Assembly: GCA_038049695.1 (NCBI GenBank)
Contig: CP142451.1
Location: 126,019,501-126,083,500, forward strand
DNA: 64,000 nucleotides
Direction: 5' to 3'
Source: Cinnamomum chago
Lineage: Eukaryota > Streptophyta > Magnoliopsida > Laurales > Lauraceae
Below, one piece after another: positions 35,601 to 47,600 of this stretch. The translations under genes were made by a program, and so were the position numbers. Each line of letters starts with the position of its first letter. The first letter of the stretch is position 1. Below the pieces are notes generated by a model. It was given only the letters and a program-made list of their open reading frames with translations. It did no database searches and was not told where the DNA came from.

Positions 35601-38600
35601 CCTAGTTTGAAAACTAGTAGATTTATAATTACATTCTGCAGCAAAATGGAACCAGTCACTCAAATTGAGTTGCAGACAATTTAAAACTCCTCCAACTCAC
35701 CCAATTTGGAGGCATATTGACCATAGCTGATTCTTGATTTTGCTGAATTAAAACAGGTCTTTTTTTTTTTTTCAGCCATGTTCAAAAACCACTTTTATTT
35801 GATTAGACCAAGCCTACAGCCTTGAAAGCAGCATTTACTCGCTTCCATATATCTTTACTGATTATTATTCATTGAACACATGAGTGTTAGTGAGACCATT
35901 AAACGAAAGAGGGATCTCTAGATAAGGACTGTTCAGAAAATTAATATTATTGATCATTATATATCAGCAAATCTAAGGCTATAAAATAAATGGTGAAAAA
36001 AAAAACCTAAGCTATTGAAAAGAAAAACTTCAATTTTCAACGAAATAACCGAAGCACAACACAATATTCTTGAAAATAATATATATTCTTTCACATTTGA
36101 CCTCTTAGTAATTTTTTTTACATAGGCCGGCCCCCTCAAGGAAAGATCTGTCACTGGTTATAATTGATGACACACTTCACATGGATAAAATAGATATAAA
36201 GGATCGAAAACGGTGGAATCTATGTTGCAAAAGGCCTTTATGCATGACATTGTTTGGGAAAATAAACAATGAGGAAAAGTTGTGGTATTCCTTTGTTGGT
36301 CAACGATAGGTGATTGTTTGGAAATAGAAACAACTTCAATGGTCTGTGGTTCATGCGGTTTAATGCAGAAAAGGGAGAATTGAATGAGATAGAACTAGAA
36401 AAGTCAGTGGGATTAAAAAGGTGAAGTTCACTAAAACCAAAGTGTACCTAGGAATGAACTTTTCATAAAAGTGTTTTTCAGAAACTTAGTAAATTACACC
36501 TTTTACAGTAACCTGGTTTTTTTTTTTCCTTTTCTTTTCTCTTTCCAAAGGTGCTTTTCATGGATAAAAAAAAAAGTTCACTAATGGTCTATTATATTTT
36601 GTTGCACTCCCCACAGGTCATTTTCGAAAACAGTTAGGTCATCCAAGTATTACAAGTTACGTCACTTGAACGCATGACAATCATGGTGATAAATGTAAGG
36701 GGCAGTTTTATAAGTCTTATAATGATGAATGACCTACGTCTTTGCATAAAATGATATTCATTTAATTGTAAAAGGTATAACTTTCGCATGCCTCAAAAGT
36801 GGTTCGAATCTCACAATTAGATAAACTCAGATGGATGTCAAACTTACATGATAAATTATGGGGATTACAAACTTCCGATTAGTGTCAAAGTTAAGTGAGG
36901 ACTAACTTACAAGTAAGTAGTGAGTATGAGGGGTTCAAATTGGTCATAGGATCTGTGGGGATGGCCCCACCGGCCAAGTCTTTTCGTACTTAGGGATGGG
37001 CTAGCTATCTCTAAAAAATCCTCTTGTGGTCTATGCTTTTAAACCCTTCTACAAACCTCTAAAATTATTATAAAAGCTCAACTTTTATACAAATGCTCAT
37101 ACTGAAAGTATATATCCTATAATTTTAAGTCTTTAGAACTATCTTCTCAAGTTAAAAACCAGCCATTACTTTTTGAAGAGTTCCATATATCACACCTAGC
37201 ATTGGGCTGGGGGATTCAAGGCTGGATATCAACAAATCAGACCATACATTGGAACCCCCGGAAATGTAGCAAGATATAATAAGCTGGTCGTTTTTCCCAA
37301 GACTGCTAGGCTTGGATCTTCCTACTGGGACAGTACTGTAAGAAATCACCAATCAGGAGTGGGGCCCTTCGGATATGGGCATCGTGATGCCCATAAACAA
37401 ACATCCATCAAACAAGTAGGAGTATGGGATCATACTCTGTAGGACCCCATAATTCTTGTCTGTATTACAAGTTTCAATATTGTCCACATCTTTCCCTATT
37501 ACGAGGTTGCATCCTTTGAAGGATGAATGCAACCATGTATCCATCCATGGATATTGACCTCATACAACGTTTCCCTTGGATGGACTTTTTTCCTTTGGTT
37601 TGAAATTTGTTAGAAATTTGAATGGTAGTTGATGCAACAACAGTCACAATCATCAAGAAAAAAAGGTCCCACGTCAACCACTATAGGATGGATTCGGATC
37701 TAGGAGACTTTAACCTAGAGAAATCCGTGTTAGAAGGAGTGGAATTCAATCCAAACCGTTTAAAATAAACAACCGCATGTAGATTATTTTACATCAATCT
37801 CATATCCATTAATACAACATTATGTTTTTCATCAAACATTCAATCAAACGACGGAAGAAACTGAGATTGTATTAATCACGATGCATGCATGGAATTATAT
37901 TATAATAGGTGGCCTCCACTACGGAATTCTACTCATTTTAACTCAAGACCTCTCCAGGCCATACCTTCAGAGGATCCAGACTCCAATATGATGAGCTAGT
38001 TTGGTGATGGTGGGACCATTGGTTCCACTGATGGTCAACATGACAGATCCACTCCAGCGAGGCTTCACTCATTGGGAGAAGCATGTGTGAAATAAGAGCA
38101 GCAACAGACATTGATATTCCCAGCGATTCATTGCATTACATTTACATCTCTCTCTCTCTTTCTCTCTGGGAGATCAGGAACTATCCAATCCAAGCACATG
38201 GCCAAGTGATCAGACCCATTCAAGCAATAGGCCTCACCATGGACAAGACATGGTCAAAATCTCTTTGCCTTCAAATGATAATTACCATTATCATCTGTTA
38301 CCAGACCTAATTTCAAATCAATGGTTTTTCTTTTATGCTTTTTTTTTTTTTGGTAGGATCTTTTTTTTTTAAGCCTTGGTTTGAAGTATTAGTATTGGAA
38401 TCATTTGCTTTGCTTTGCTTGTTTTCAAATATTGGTACTCATATCAGTTAGTTGGGAAAACGTATATATGTTGGCTGTGTCGGTGATAGGAATAATTGGT
38501 AATGTGGATCTCAATGTGATTTTAGGAAAATGTTCAAGATTTTAAAAACATATTCATAAATCAGTAAAAATAGCAAGTTCTTGGTTTATTAGAGATAACT

Positions 38601-40880
38601 ATAAACTTAATGTTGTCTTCGAACGAACATAAATTTTGTATTAATTTCTAACAACTATAGAGTAGATCTCTTTACTTGTTTTTCAAGCTACAAATTGTGT
38701 TGTTTGAGTTTAAGTATTTTAGTTTTTTGTTCGTTTGATATTGTAAATAAAGAATATTTGTGTTTTTATGACTAACTCATCGACTATATTAATCGTGAAA
38801 TCAATAATGAAGATGAATCTCATATATACAACTTCAAACAATATAGTGTACTCATTTGTCACTTCCCATAAAGTCCGCGTGGATGCATGGCAATAGAGTG
38901 AACAAGAGGGATGAATAGGTTAGCATGTGCATTAGGTTAATTGGCATCCTCATCGGTTTAATCAAATGATTCGAACCAATGATTTCAACTCTTAAGATTT
39001 TAATGGCTACATATCGTACAAATTTATTGTGATATAATCCAACAACTACTTGTGTTAAATATTATCAAACTAAGACCATTATCATCAAATCAAAGGGGGT
39101 GGGTGTTTGTAAGGATCAAAATATTGATCATAAGTGAAGCATATCTCCATATGTCGTGCAATAGGAAAGTCGGAAAAAGTCGGAAAAAGGGTGTTCGTAG
39201 TAGGCCTAGTTTTATAGTTGTTATGATATAAATATAAATAACTTCTTAAGATAAAAATGTCTTAAGACTTGAATGATAAGAAACAAAGGAAAGCTAACCA
39301 AAATTTACTAAAATTGGGCACATCCAGGGTTCAAAAATTAGTATTACTGATTAGAATATAATTTGCATCGACGCTCTTTTTTCTTTTTTTTAAGCTATAA
39401 GATTAAATAATAAATTTGTTTATGCATTTGATATAGTTCGTATTTCAAAATGTTAGTGTAAAGATCCTTTCTTTAAACCAATATGTGCCCCACCCCACAT
39501 TTGTACTTCCTAGTGGTATTTAAAAAGATGGTTTAAGACTTTCTATCAATATAATAATGGATTTCCTTGAAACCCCTTGAGAAAAATCAATTTTCAAAAA
39601 CATCGTTATCTTAAAAAATTTCTATAAACACCCTTGACTTTGAAACTATTTTAAAAACCACTTTGAATAGATTATTTTGAAAACTATTGTTTCCGGACAT
39701 CATATTAAGCAAAACTTAAATACCCAAAACGCCCATAGTCAACGCAAATCCAAAATCCTATTATAATCCAAATAATTTAACCCTAATTCAATTTCTTGAT
39801 CATACAGTGCTCAACCATAATGCATTTTAAAACAGATTTTCTATGAAGAATATATGTGGCCATCATAAGCACTGAGGCACAGGAAATCACATTATTTGAG
39901 TTAGAACTGTCATCTTTGACATTTCAAAAAAAAAAAAAAAAAGACTGTTATCTTTGTGTTTGAAATAAAATAAATATAGAAATCCAAATCAGGTAGAAGT
40001 TGAAAATAAAAAATAAAAAATTGGTAGTTTCAAAGCAAGTTTAACAAATGGTGCTTCTTTGAAAGAGTTTCGAAATGGAAGGGGTTTTTAAGGATTTTTA
40101 AAAGTTGGCATTAAGAATTGACCAATTTTATTGGGACCTTATGAGATCAATAATTCTTATTGGAGTAAAATTTGACATGTTTTTCATAAATTTGGCTCAA
40201 ATGAATGGGTGTGGTGGGGGTCTCTTTGTTTTTCTCATTAACATTCAAACTCATAGATACCTCTTATTATGGGACTTTTAAGATGCCTTCATCTTTTGTC
40301 CTGTGTATTTCAAATACTCTATTTAATGTAAGAATTGAAAATTCCAACCCATATGAAAAAACACTTTCATTTCTTTATTAGAATTCCAAGAATTCATGTC
40401 CAAGAGATCTTTAAATTCTGCAAAAGTTGTCCCCTTTGATGAAATTTCAAATCCCTCCTTTTGATGATGGATTTGAAATTCCAACAAATGGTACATAGAG
40501 TTGAATTCAAAGAGTTCCAAAATTTTCTTTTAGGTGGTTGAAATTTGAAAGTCTAATGAAAAAAACAAAAAAATTCAAATGCAAGGACAAGATGTCACAT
40601 AATGTCAAAAAAAAAAAAAATCTTAACCTCCCAAATTTTATTAATAAATTCCGGTAAGAAAACATGCCTTAGTCTTGTAAATTTCTAGAATTCCAGCAAT
40701 TTAAATGCGAGATGGGTTTAAATAAAATTCCAAAAGATAACCATTCGGGTTATCGATGAAGTGGGTCCCACACATCCTCATACAATGGATTTATGAGGAT
40801 CCGTACAGTGAATTCCATTTCCAGGTAATCAATTACTGGCTGTGTATGTGTTGTTTGTAGTTGTTGTTGTTGTAAATATT
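32626..40880. other. Long spacer without a recognised gene
   Basis: About 8.2 kb of AT-rich DNA. Short frames on both strands (for example 34498-34746 minus and 34648-34929 plus) lack any domain I recognise. An ATC trinucleotide microsatellite lies at about 33509-33530. The region around 34470-34930 and 37150-38090 reads like decayed dispersed repeats but no ends could be set. A pair of facing motifs near 39570 (AAACCCCTTGAGAA) and 40075 (GGAAGGGGTTTTT) could mark an old TIR element. Confidence 0.4.
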
Positions 40881-43353
40881 ATTTAATTTTTTTTTTTTAA
40901 ACTGCCACCGTTTCATATATGTTTATATACAATACATATAACACTAAAACGGAATAGTCCTCAAATCTCTTTTCTAGATAGAAGAGAAACAAAATTCCTC
41001 TGTCGGCATCCGATTCCTGGGACTCTTTACAATTTCTTTCTTTCTTTCACCCAATCTTCATCATGGTCTGATTATTCTCGCACTTTTTGATTCTGATGCA
41101 ATTTCAGGTTCTTCTTTATCTCTGTATGTGAAATTTCATAGAAGCATCTACTTCTTGAAAAGCTCTTCTGTCTCTCTCTCTCTCCCTCTCTCTTGTCTTG
41201 TCTCTTTCTCTTTTTCCTCCATCTGTTCATCTTACTCCATGTTTGGAAATTGGAATACATATGTATATGTAACTGTGTGAGGAATTGTTTGCTATATTTG
41301 CTATTGTTTTGGTGAAGGGATATGTCAGAAGTTGATGCAACAGAAGCAGCTGCTGATGGTTGTATTTAAACGGGGGAGTGATAGCGTAGCTGCTATTCTA
41401 CCAATCTTCTAATTTTGGGGATACTGAGATTTTATTTTTTTGATTTTTTTTGAGTTTTTTTTTTACGAAATAGTTGCTTGATTTGTACTTATGTATGATG
41501 GGTTTTCGCTTCTGAAGTATCTTGATGCCTGCACTGAGATCTGAGAGATGTGGTATGCAAATGCAAACCACCTGTTTGATGGGTGTCGTGACCCACGTTT
41601 TGGTGATCTAAGTTGTTTATCTGGTGGGGCTTTCCATGGATGGGTGATGCTGGGAAGAGCTTCCCCAGTTGGGAAATTCTATGCACCGGATGATTGGCTT
41701 GCATCTGGATGGTTAGGAAGCAATTTTGTAGCAACAAGTCCTTTTTTTTTTTTTTTTTTTTTTTGAAGATGTTTTCTGATGTTTGGTGTGAACTGTGGGA
41801 CCACCCACAATCTTGATCACTGGAATTTAGGCCCTTCCCGTGTGGAACTGGAATTGCATGAACTTCCTTGTGCAATTGGAATTTCTCTATAGAATTACTG
41901 CATTCTGTTGTTGCTCATGGTTGATTGATTCATTTCTTTACTTTTTTTATTACTAAAAAAGAAAAAAATGTTCTTTTCGATGTTAGAGAAAAGGGTCTCT
42001 TAGGAATTCTGATCAACGACATCCAATATGTTTGGTTATGGAGAGGTGGAATTATGAGCCTCTTTATTCTTGAGTATTCAGACAGTTTACTTCAAGGTGG
42101 GAAGACCCTGTTTATCTAATGCTGGCCTTCACATAGATGGTTTGCAAAAATACTTAGCAAGAATGTTGAAAAGAAGGCTTAAGTTGGATGACTGGAATAT
42201 TTCGTTCTAGATGAATTTCTATTTCATGTTCAATCCTCAGTGTCTCAGTGGGATCCTAAGCTCCCAGTGTAATACAAATCCACTTGGATGTAATGAGTGC
42301 ATGTTGTTTACATCAATTAGGATCCTATAGCTCCTGTATGAAGTAATGACTAGGGATTAACATCACCGTTGTGAAGATGCTTGTAAAAAGAGGAGACTTT
42401 ATTAACAATGGAGTCTCTTAGGCTTCTTTATTCAGGATCTTCATCGTGTTCCTATAGTTCCTCTACCTTCTTTTTTCTTGAGTAAAATCTTTACCATTCG
42501 GAAAAAAAGATGTTATTACCAAAGCGAATGTCTCTTAATGGGAAGTAGAGGAGAAACCCATTTGTTTTCCATTAGAAAAATGGTTTCTTTTTCTTTCTTT
42601 CTTTCTTTTTTTTTTTTTAGCTTTGGGAGAAAATGAAAAGAAAAGGGCCACAAGAGTTCATTAGCTCCTCTGACAGCATTACAGCTGTATATGGCCGCAA
42701 CATTGGATGCATTAGTTTGTTTTATTAACATGTGGCTTTGTTTCATTGGAGTGCATTTTGGCTAGACTTAAAGAAGTGCGTGGCCTTGTAGGTATTCATA
42801 TTCTTTTGAAGTGATGATAGTTTAACTAGTTTTGCATTGTTCATTATCCTGAAGATGTTTTCTTAGTAGTAATCTGTGCTAATGTTAGAGCTTTTCTTGG
42901 TGGCATACTACTATTCTAGTGTAGTCCTCTCTGTGTCTGGCATTAAGGTTAGAGCTTTCCTTGGTTGTCTACTGCTAGTCTAGTAGTGCAGTTTGTCTGT
43001 GTGTGGCATTAATGTTAGAGCTTTCCTTGGTGGTCTACTACTAGTCTACTTGTTTGCTAGAGCTTTTATTCTTGTTAGAGCTTTCCTTAGTGGTCATTTA
43101 TCAGTTTCTAATGCTACTCCCGTTGTTTCTTGTTGCCAATCACATGAATGTTTGGATTTTCGGAGGAAATCCTTATAATCTTAATTTGCTCATCTTTTTT
43201 TGCCAGATATACACTCCAAAGATTAGGTCTGGGGAGTTAAAGGGGTGATTTCTTTTTAAAATGCTATCATGGTATCCTTTACTGTGTTTTGCCTGGTAAG
43301 AATGCCTGAAGTTTATCAACCAGTTACAGACTGAATCCTTTGGGACATTATGC
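40881..43353 (+). promoter_or_regulatory. PIP5K upstream region: promoter, possible 5' UTR exon and leader intron
   Basis: CT-rich sequence around 40960-41220 resembles a plant 5' leader, with a plausible first 5' UTR exon there and an acceptor-like tract (ctcatctttttttgccag) ending at 43205 shortly before the start codon. A leader intron is common in plant PIP5K genes, but donor and transcription start are not fixed by sequence alone. T tracts occur at about 41742-41764 and 42607-42619. Confidence 0.4.
42884..43100. repeat. Minisatellite-like repeat, about 64-bp unit, 3+ copies
   Basis: GTTAGAGCTTT(C/T)CTTGGTGG recurs at 42884, 42948, 43014 and 43074, followed by ACTACTAGTCTA and GTCTGTGTGTGGCATTA motifs. 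Spacing is 60-66 bp. It lies in the presumed leader intron just upstream of the PIP5K start. Confidence 0.75.
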
Positions 43354-43382
43354 ATGTCTGGCCCCGTGGTCCTTGCCGATGA
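43350..43382 (+). promoter_or_regulatory. Overlapping upstream ORF at the PIP5K start
   Basis: ATGCATG: an ATG four bases before the main start opens a ten-codon frame that ends at TGA 43380-43382, inside the PIP5K coding region. If the leader includes it, ribosomes starting there would miss the main start. The effect depends on initiation context, which cannot be tested here. Confidence 0.4.
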
Positions 43383-44627
43383 TGCGGAAGGAGCGCAATC
43401 TGGGACGGCCAGACAATCTCATGACAATGGATGCTTCATTGATAAGGAACACTCGCTTCCATTGGCCAATGGGCAAATTGGTCGTTCGTCATTTGAAACT
43501 GGTAGATTCAGAGTTGGGTTGCTTTCACTTCCCGATGCGGAATCATATTCTGGGACATTGTTGGGTAACATGCCAGAGGGTACAGGGAGGTATGTATGGT
43601 CTGATGGCTGCATTTATGAGGGTGAATGGAGAAGGGGGATGAGGCATGGGAATGGGAAGATTTCGTGGCCTTCAGGAACTGTTTACGAGGGTGAGTTTTC
43701 TGGGGGTTATATCCATGGAACTGGAACGTATGTAGGAGCTGATAACTTGACCTACAAGGGGCGTTGGCGGCTGAATCTCAAACATGGGTTGGGATGTCAG
43801 ACACATGCTAATGGAGATATCTTTGAAGGTTCCTGGATACAGGGAGTGATAGAAGGGCCCGGTAAGTATCTGTGGGCTAATGGAAACATGTATATAGGAA
43901 ACATGAAAGGAGGGAAAATGTCCGGCAAGGGAACGCTTACTTGGACAAATGAGGACACTTTTGAAGGAAGCTGGTTGGATGGTATGATGCATGGATTTGG
44001 AGTCTATACCTGGGAAGATGGTGGCTACTACGTTGGAACTTGGACCCGAGGCTTGAAGGATGGAAAAGGAGCTTTTTATCCTAAAAGTGGCAGGCTTCCT
44101 GCTGTACAGGAGCTGTACCTCAATGCTCTGAGAAAGCGTGGCCTGTTGCCAGATTCGAGAGAACAAAATCACGTGTCACGCATCCGCCATGCTTCTTCAA
44201 TGGACATGGGGAGTGTCAAGGTGCGTGAGAGCCATAGATATCGTCATGGCTCATCTGATAAACTCCCTAAAGGCAACTTGCTAAATTTAGAGCAACCGCG
44301 GAACAGAAATGTATCTTTAGAAAGACGATGGAGTCTTGAGGTAGCTATAGAAAAAGTACTTGGAAATGATTCAGCACTTACTTCAGGAGAGTCACTCTTC
44401 GAAGGTGATCAAAAGGAGGCTGAAACAAATGCCCCAATCCTGGAACGGGAATATATGCAAGGTGTTCTGATCAGTGAGCTGGTAATAAATAATAGTTTTT
44501 CACCATCATCTAGAAGGGCCAGAAAGCGACATAAGAAACTTGCGAAGGACATTAAGAGACCAGGTGAAACGATCATTAAAGGTCACAGAAGTTATGATTT
44601 AATGTTAAGCTTGCAACTTGGAATCAG
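43354..44627 (+). CDS. PIP5K: PIP5K exon 1: MORN repeats and linker
   Basis: Residues 1-424 plus two bases of an Arg codon. Holds all eight MORN repeats and the basic linker ([19 protein letters not shown]), ending at [13 protein letters not shown]. The donor is AG|GTAATG. The frame remains open a few bases into the intron and stops at TAA 44629-44631. Confidence 0.93.
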
Positions 44628-47600
44628 GTAATGCCTCACTTTTTATTGTTATCTTAAAATTTGTAGAATACTGCACTAGGCAGCACTCATGTTCATACTG
44701 TTACTGTTTTAGCTGTCCCCTTCACCGCCCTCACAAAAAAGAAGAAAAGAATAATAAAAAAACACGCATTTTTCTTCCACCACCTGGTCTCCATACCACT
44801 CCTTTCCGGTGTTGGTATTTACACCAATTGGACTATGCCTGCAATTTTATCAAGTCGTAAGAACCATTTTTTTTCTTGAAAAGAATCACAAGCAATTTAC
44901 TTCCTGTAATTGTAAAAATTTAAGCCCCCTAAATCAATTTTGGTTTACCCCTATTCCACAAGTACTCTGTAGCCCTACCCATCCCCAACTTCCCCAAAGG
45001 TTAGGATGCAACCTTGTGGCCCCCACAAAAGTTCCATTTTAAGAAGGAACTGCTGCTCTAGAAAACTCCTACGATGGATCTGAAGTCTAAACCCTCACCT
45101 TATTCCTCTTGAATTGGTGCTCACCCTAGTCTGACATTTATGACAGTTTTCCACTTTTTGGATTGACTAACCTTAACAAACAGCACTTGTAGAACTTTAT
45201 ACTTTGAGACCTCTAAAATCATCTGATCAAAGTGATATTTGGCCAACCCTTAATCCTTAACATGTCCTTTTTATAACTGCCTGACCACCATGGTCATGCT
45301 GCATCCATATGGGCCCCATAAAATGGGTGGGCTTTTAAAACTAGACATGGCTTTGTACACCTTCTACACACTCCCACAACCCAAGTGTGTACATGTGCAT
45401 GTGAGGTCCAAATGTCCCCACCTATTTCCCATTCCGTACTCCCCAATGTATTGTCATATGTTACTTCATCCCAATCATAGTTTCACTCTATTATTGTATT
45501 GATGCACCCTATTTCTCATCACTAATTTTTGGGCCTTAAAATTCATGGCTATGTTCATCTTATCAGGCTATCTTCTGGACAGCCTCTAATTCATGAATAG
45601 ACTTTTCCATCATCCTCTTGTTTGATAGTGGCACGGCAGGCACCTGTTGCGATAGAGTGGAGATTTCCCAAGAGGAACCTAGTTTAACTTGCACAAACCA
45701 AAAACTCCAAAAATGGAAGTTGCACAAATCCCTTTGTGCGACCGATTATTTTCTCTCTTAGGAAATATTCTATTAATTAGATGGCTGATATTAAATCTTA
45801 AATGTCATCAAACCAATGGATGAGAACTGGAATAGGTCTTCCGTTGCTTTATTGTTTATTTAAGCATTGTGAAAGAGAACTCCGGGGGCAGGAGGCAGAG
45901 GGGGTTGGTGGCTGGGTGGGGGAGTTGTTGGCAGATATTGATATTGAACTTCGAGATTTCTGTACACCTTTTTTCTTTGTGAAACTGGATGCTTCAAGTA
46001 TCCGTGTGAGCTTCTAGGCGCAAGATCATCTTCATGTTCCCTTTAGCATCATTTCAAAAGGAGAGGCTCTTACTTGATTGTGTGATTGCATTCCATTTAT
46101 GTAGTCTTGGCTTTTTTTTATTACATTCGTTACCAAAGCCCTTTTAGGTTGATTTTTTAAGAACCTCTTTTGAGGCCACTTTCCCATTATTTAGTTAGAA
46201 AGGTTGATTGGGATTTTGGTGAATTTGTAATTTGTGGTTTCTCTAGATTAGGAAGCACGGACACCTCTCCGGGGCTGGCGTGTCAGTGTCCGACACAGAT
46301 ACACCCCGGACATGCCCGGACACGTGTTCGACAAGCCAAAAATGGTGTCATGCTTATTTGTTTTATATTTTATTTCCCGGACACGCTAGGACACGTTGGG
46401 GACGCTGGCTGTTTTTGATAGAGAAAAGTATTAAAATTATAATAAAGAAAAGAGAAGGGGGCCGTTTGTAAAAAAATCTCTTTTAGTTGGAAGAAAAAAA
46501 GGGAAGATAAGGCAGAGGCTAGGGCTTTAAATTAGAAAAAGAAAAAAGGAAAGGGCCTAAATGCAATTTTGTTAACTTAAATCAAAGATAAAATTAAAAA
46601 TGATATTATCTTTTAGTAAATGATTAGATATATTGCTATTATTATTATTATTAAATATCAATGTGTCCGTGTCTTACTTTTTTGAGAAATGCCGTGTCAG
46701 TGTGTCCGTGTCGTGTGTCCGTGCTTCTTTGCTCTAGAGGCCTTGAGGGCTGTTGGATTGTTGGATATTTTTACTATGAATAACCATGCTTTCCTTTTTT
46801 CACATATGTGCTTGAGAGCAAAGGAATTGTGGTTTTACATTAGCACCACAATGTCAGACAATATTAAAAAAAAGGAGTTGTGCAGAGAGAGGTTAAATTG
46901 AGCAAGTGATGTTGAAAAAGAGCTCTAAAATGGATAGATTTGAAGTTCATGACAGAAAAGAATTAAGGGGATGAGGGGTGGGTGGGTTTGATGTCTAATG
47001 TAGCAGAACAATGTGGTTCAGCATCACCACCAAAACAGCCCGAACATAAAGATAGCAATATCAATAGTCAGCCTCAGTTGATGCAGACGATGTACTTATC
47101 CTTTCCCTGATTCTGCCTGTCTTTCACTTCATGCCCCACGACTGGTTTAACCTCAACTTGCTAGACTTGGTAGCACACCACGTCTTACTATCCTTCTAAT
47201 TTCCTAATTCTGAGACGGAGTGTCGAATGGCTCCATATGACGATGTACTTCTTTTGAAAATTCATTATAGTCAAATGTATCCCAAGACTGTATCAGGCAG
47301 AATTTCCCAAAATCTGTCTTATTGATTCTAAATTCTGAACTTCCTTCTTTTTTAGTGTTCTAACTTCCAACTCAGTTGACCTTTGTAGGTACTAAAGTAC
47401 TACTGGCAATTCTTACATAGACTCTTAGCAATTTTTACAAGGACTCCATTTTTTTTTCCGATAACTTATTACAAAGACTCCATTAATAGATACATTTAAG
47501 TCTTTTCATACCCCAAGTTATTTTCCCAATACAATTTAACGACTCTTTTATCCTTTTTTAATCACAATTTAAACAAATCAATAAACCAGAAAATTTTAAA

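Noticed and set aside
41489..41875. 128-codon minus frame with a poly-Lys run
   Set aside because: The poly-Lys comes from a T tract on the + strand. No family resemblance.
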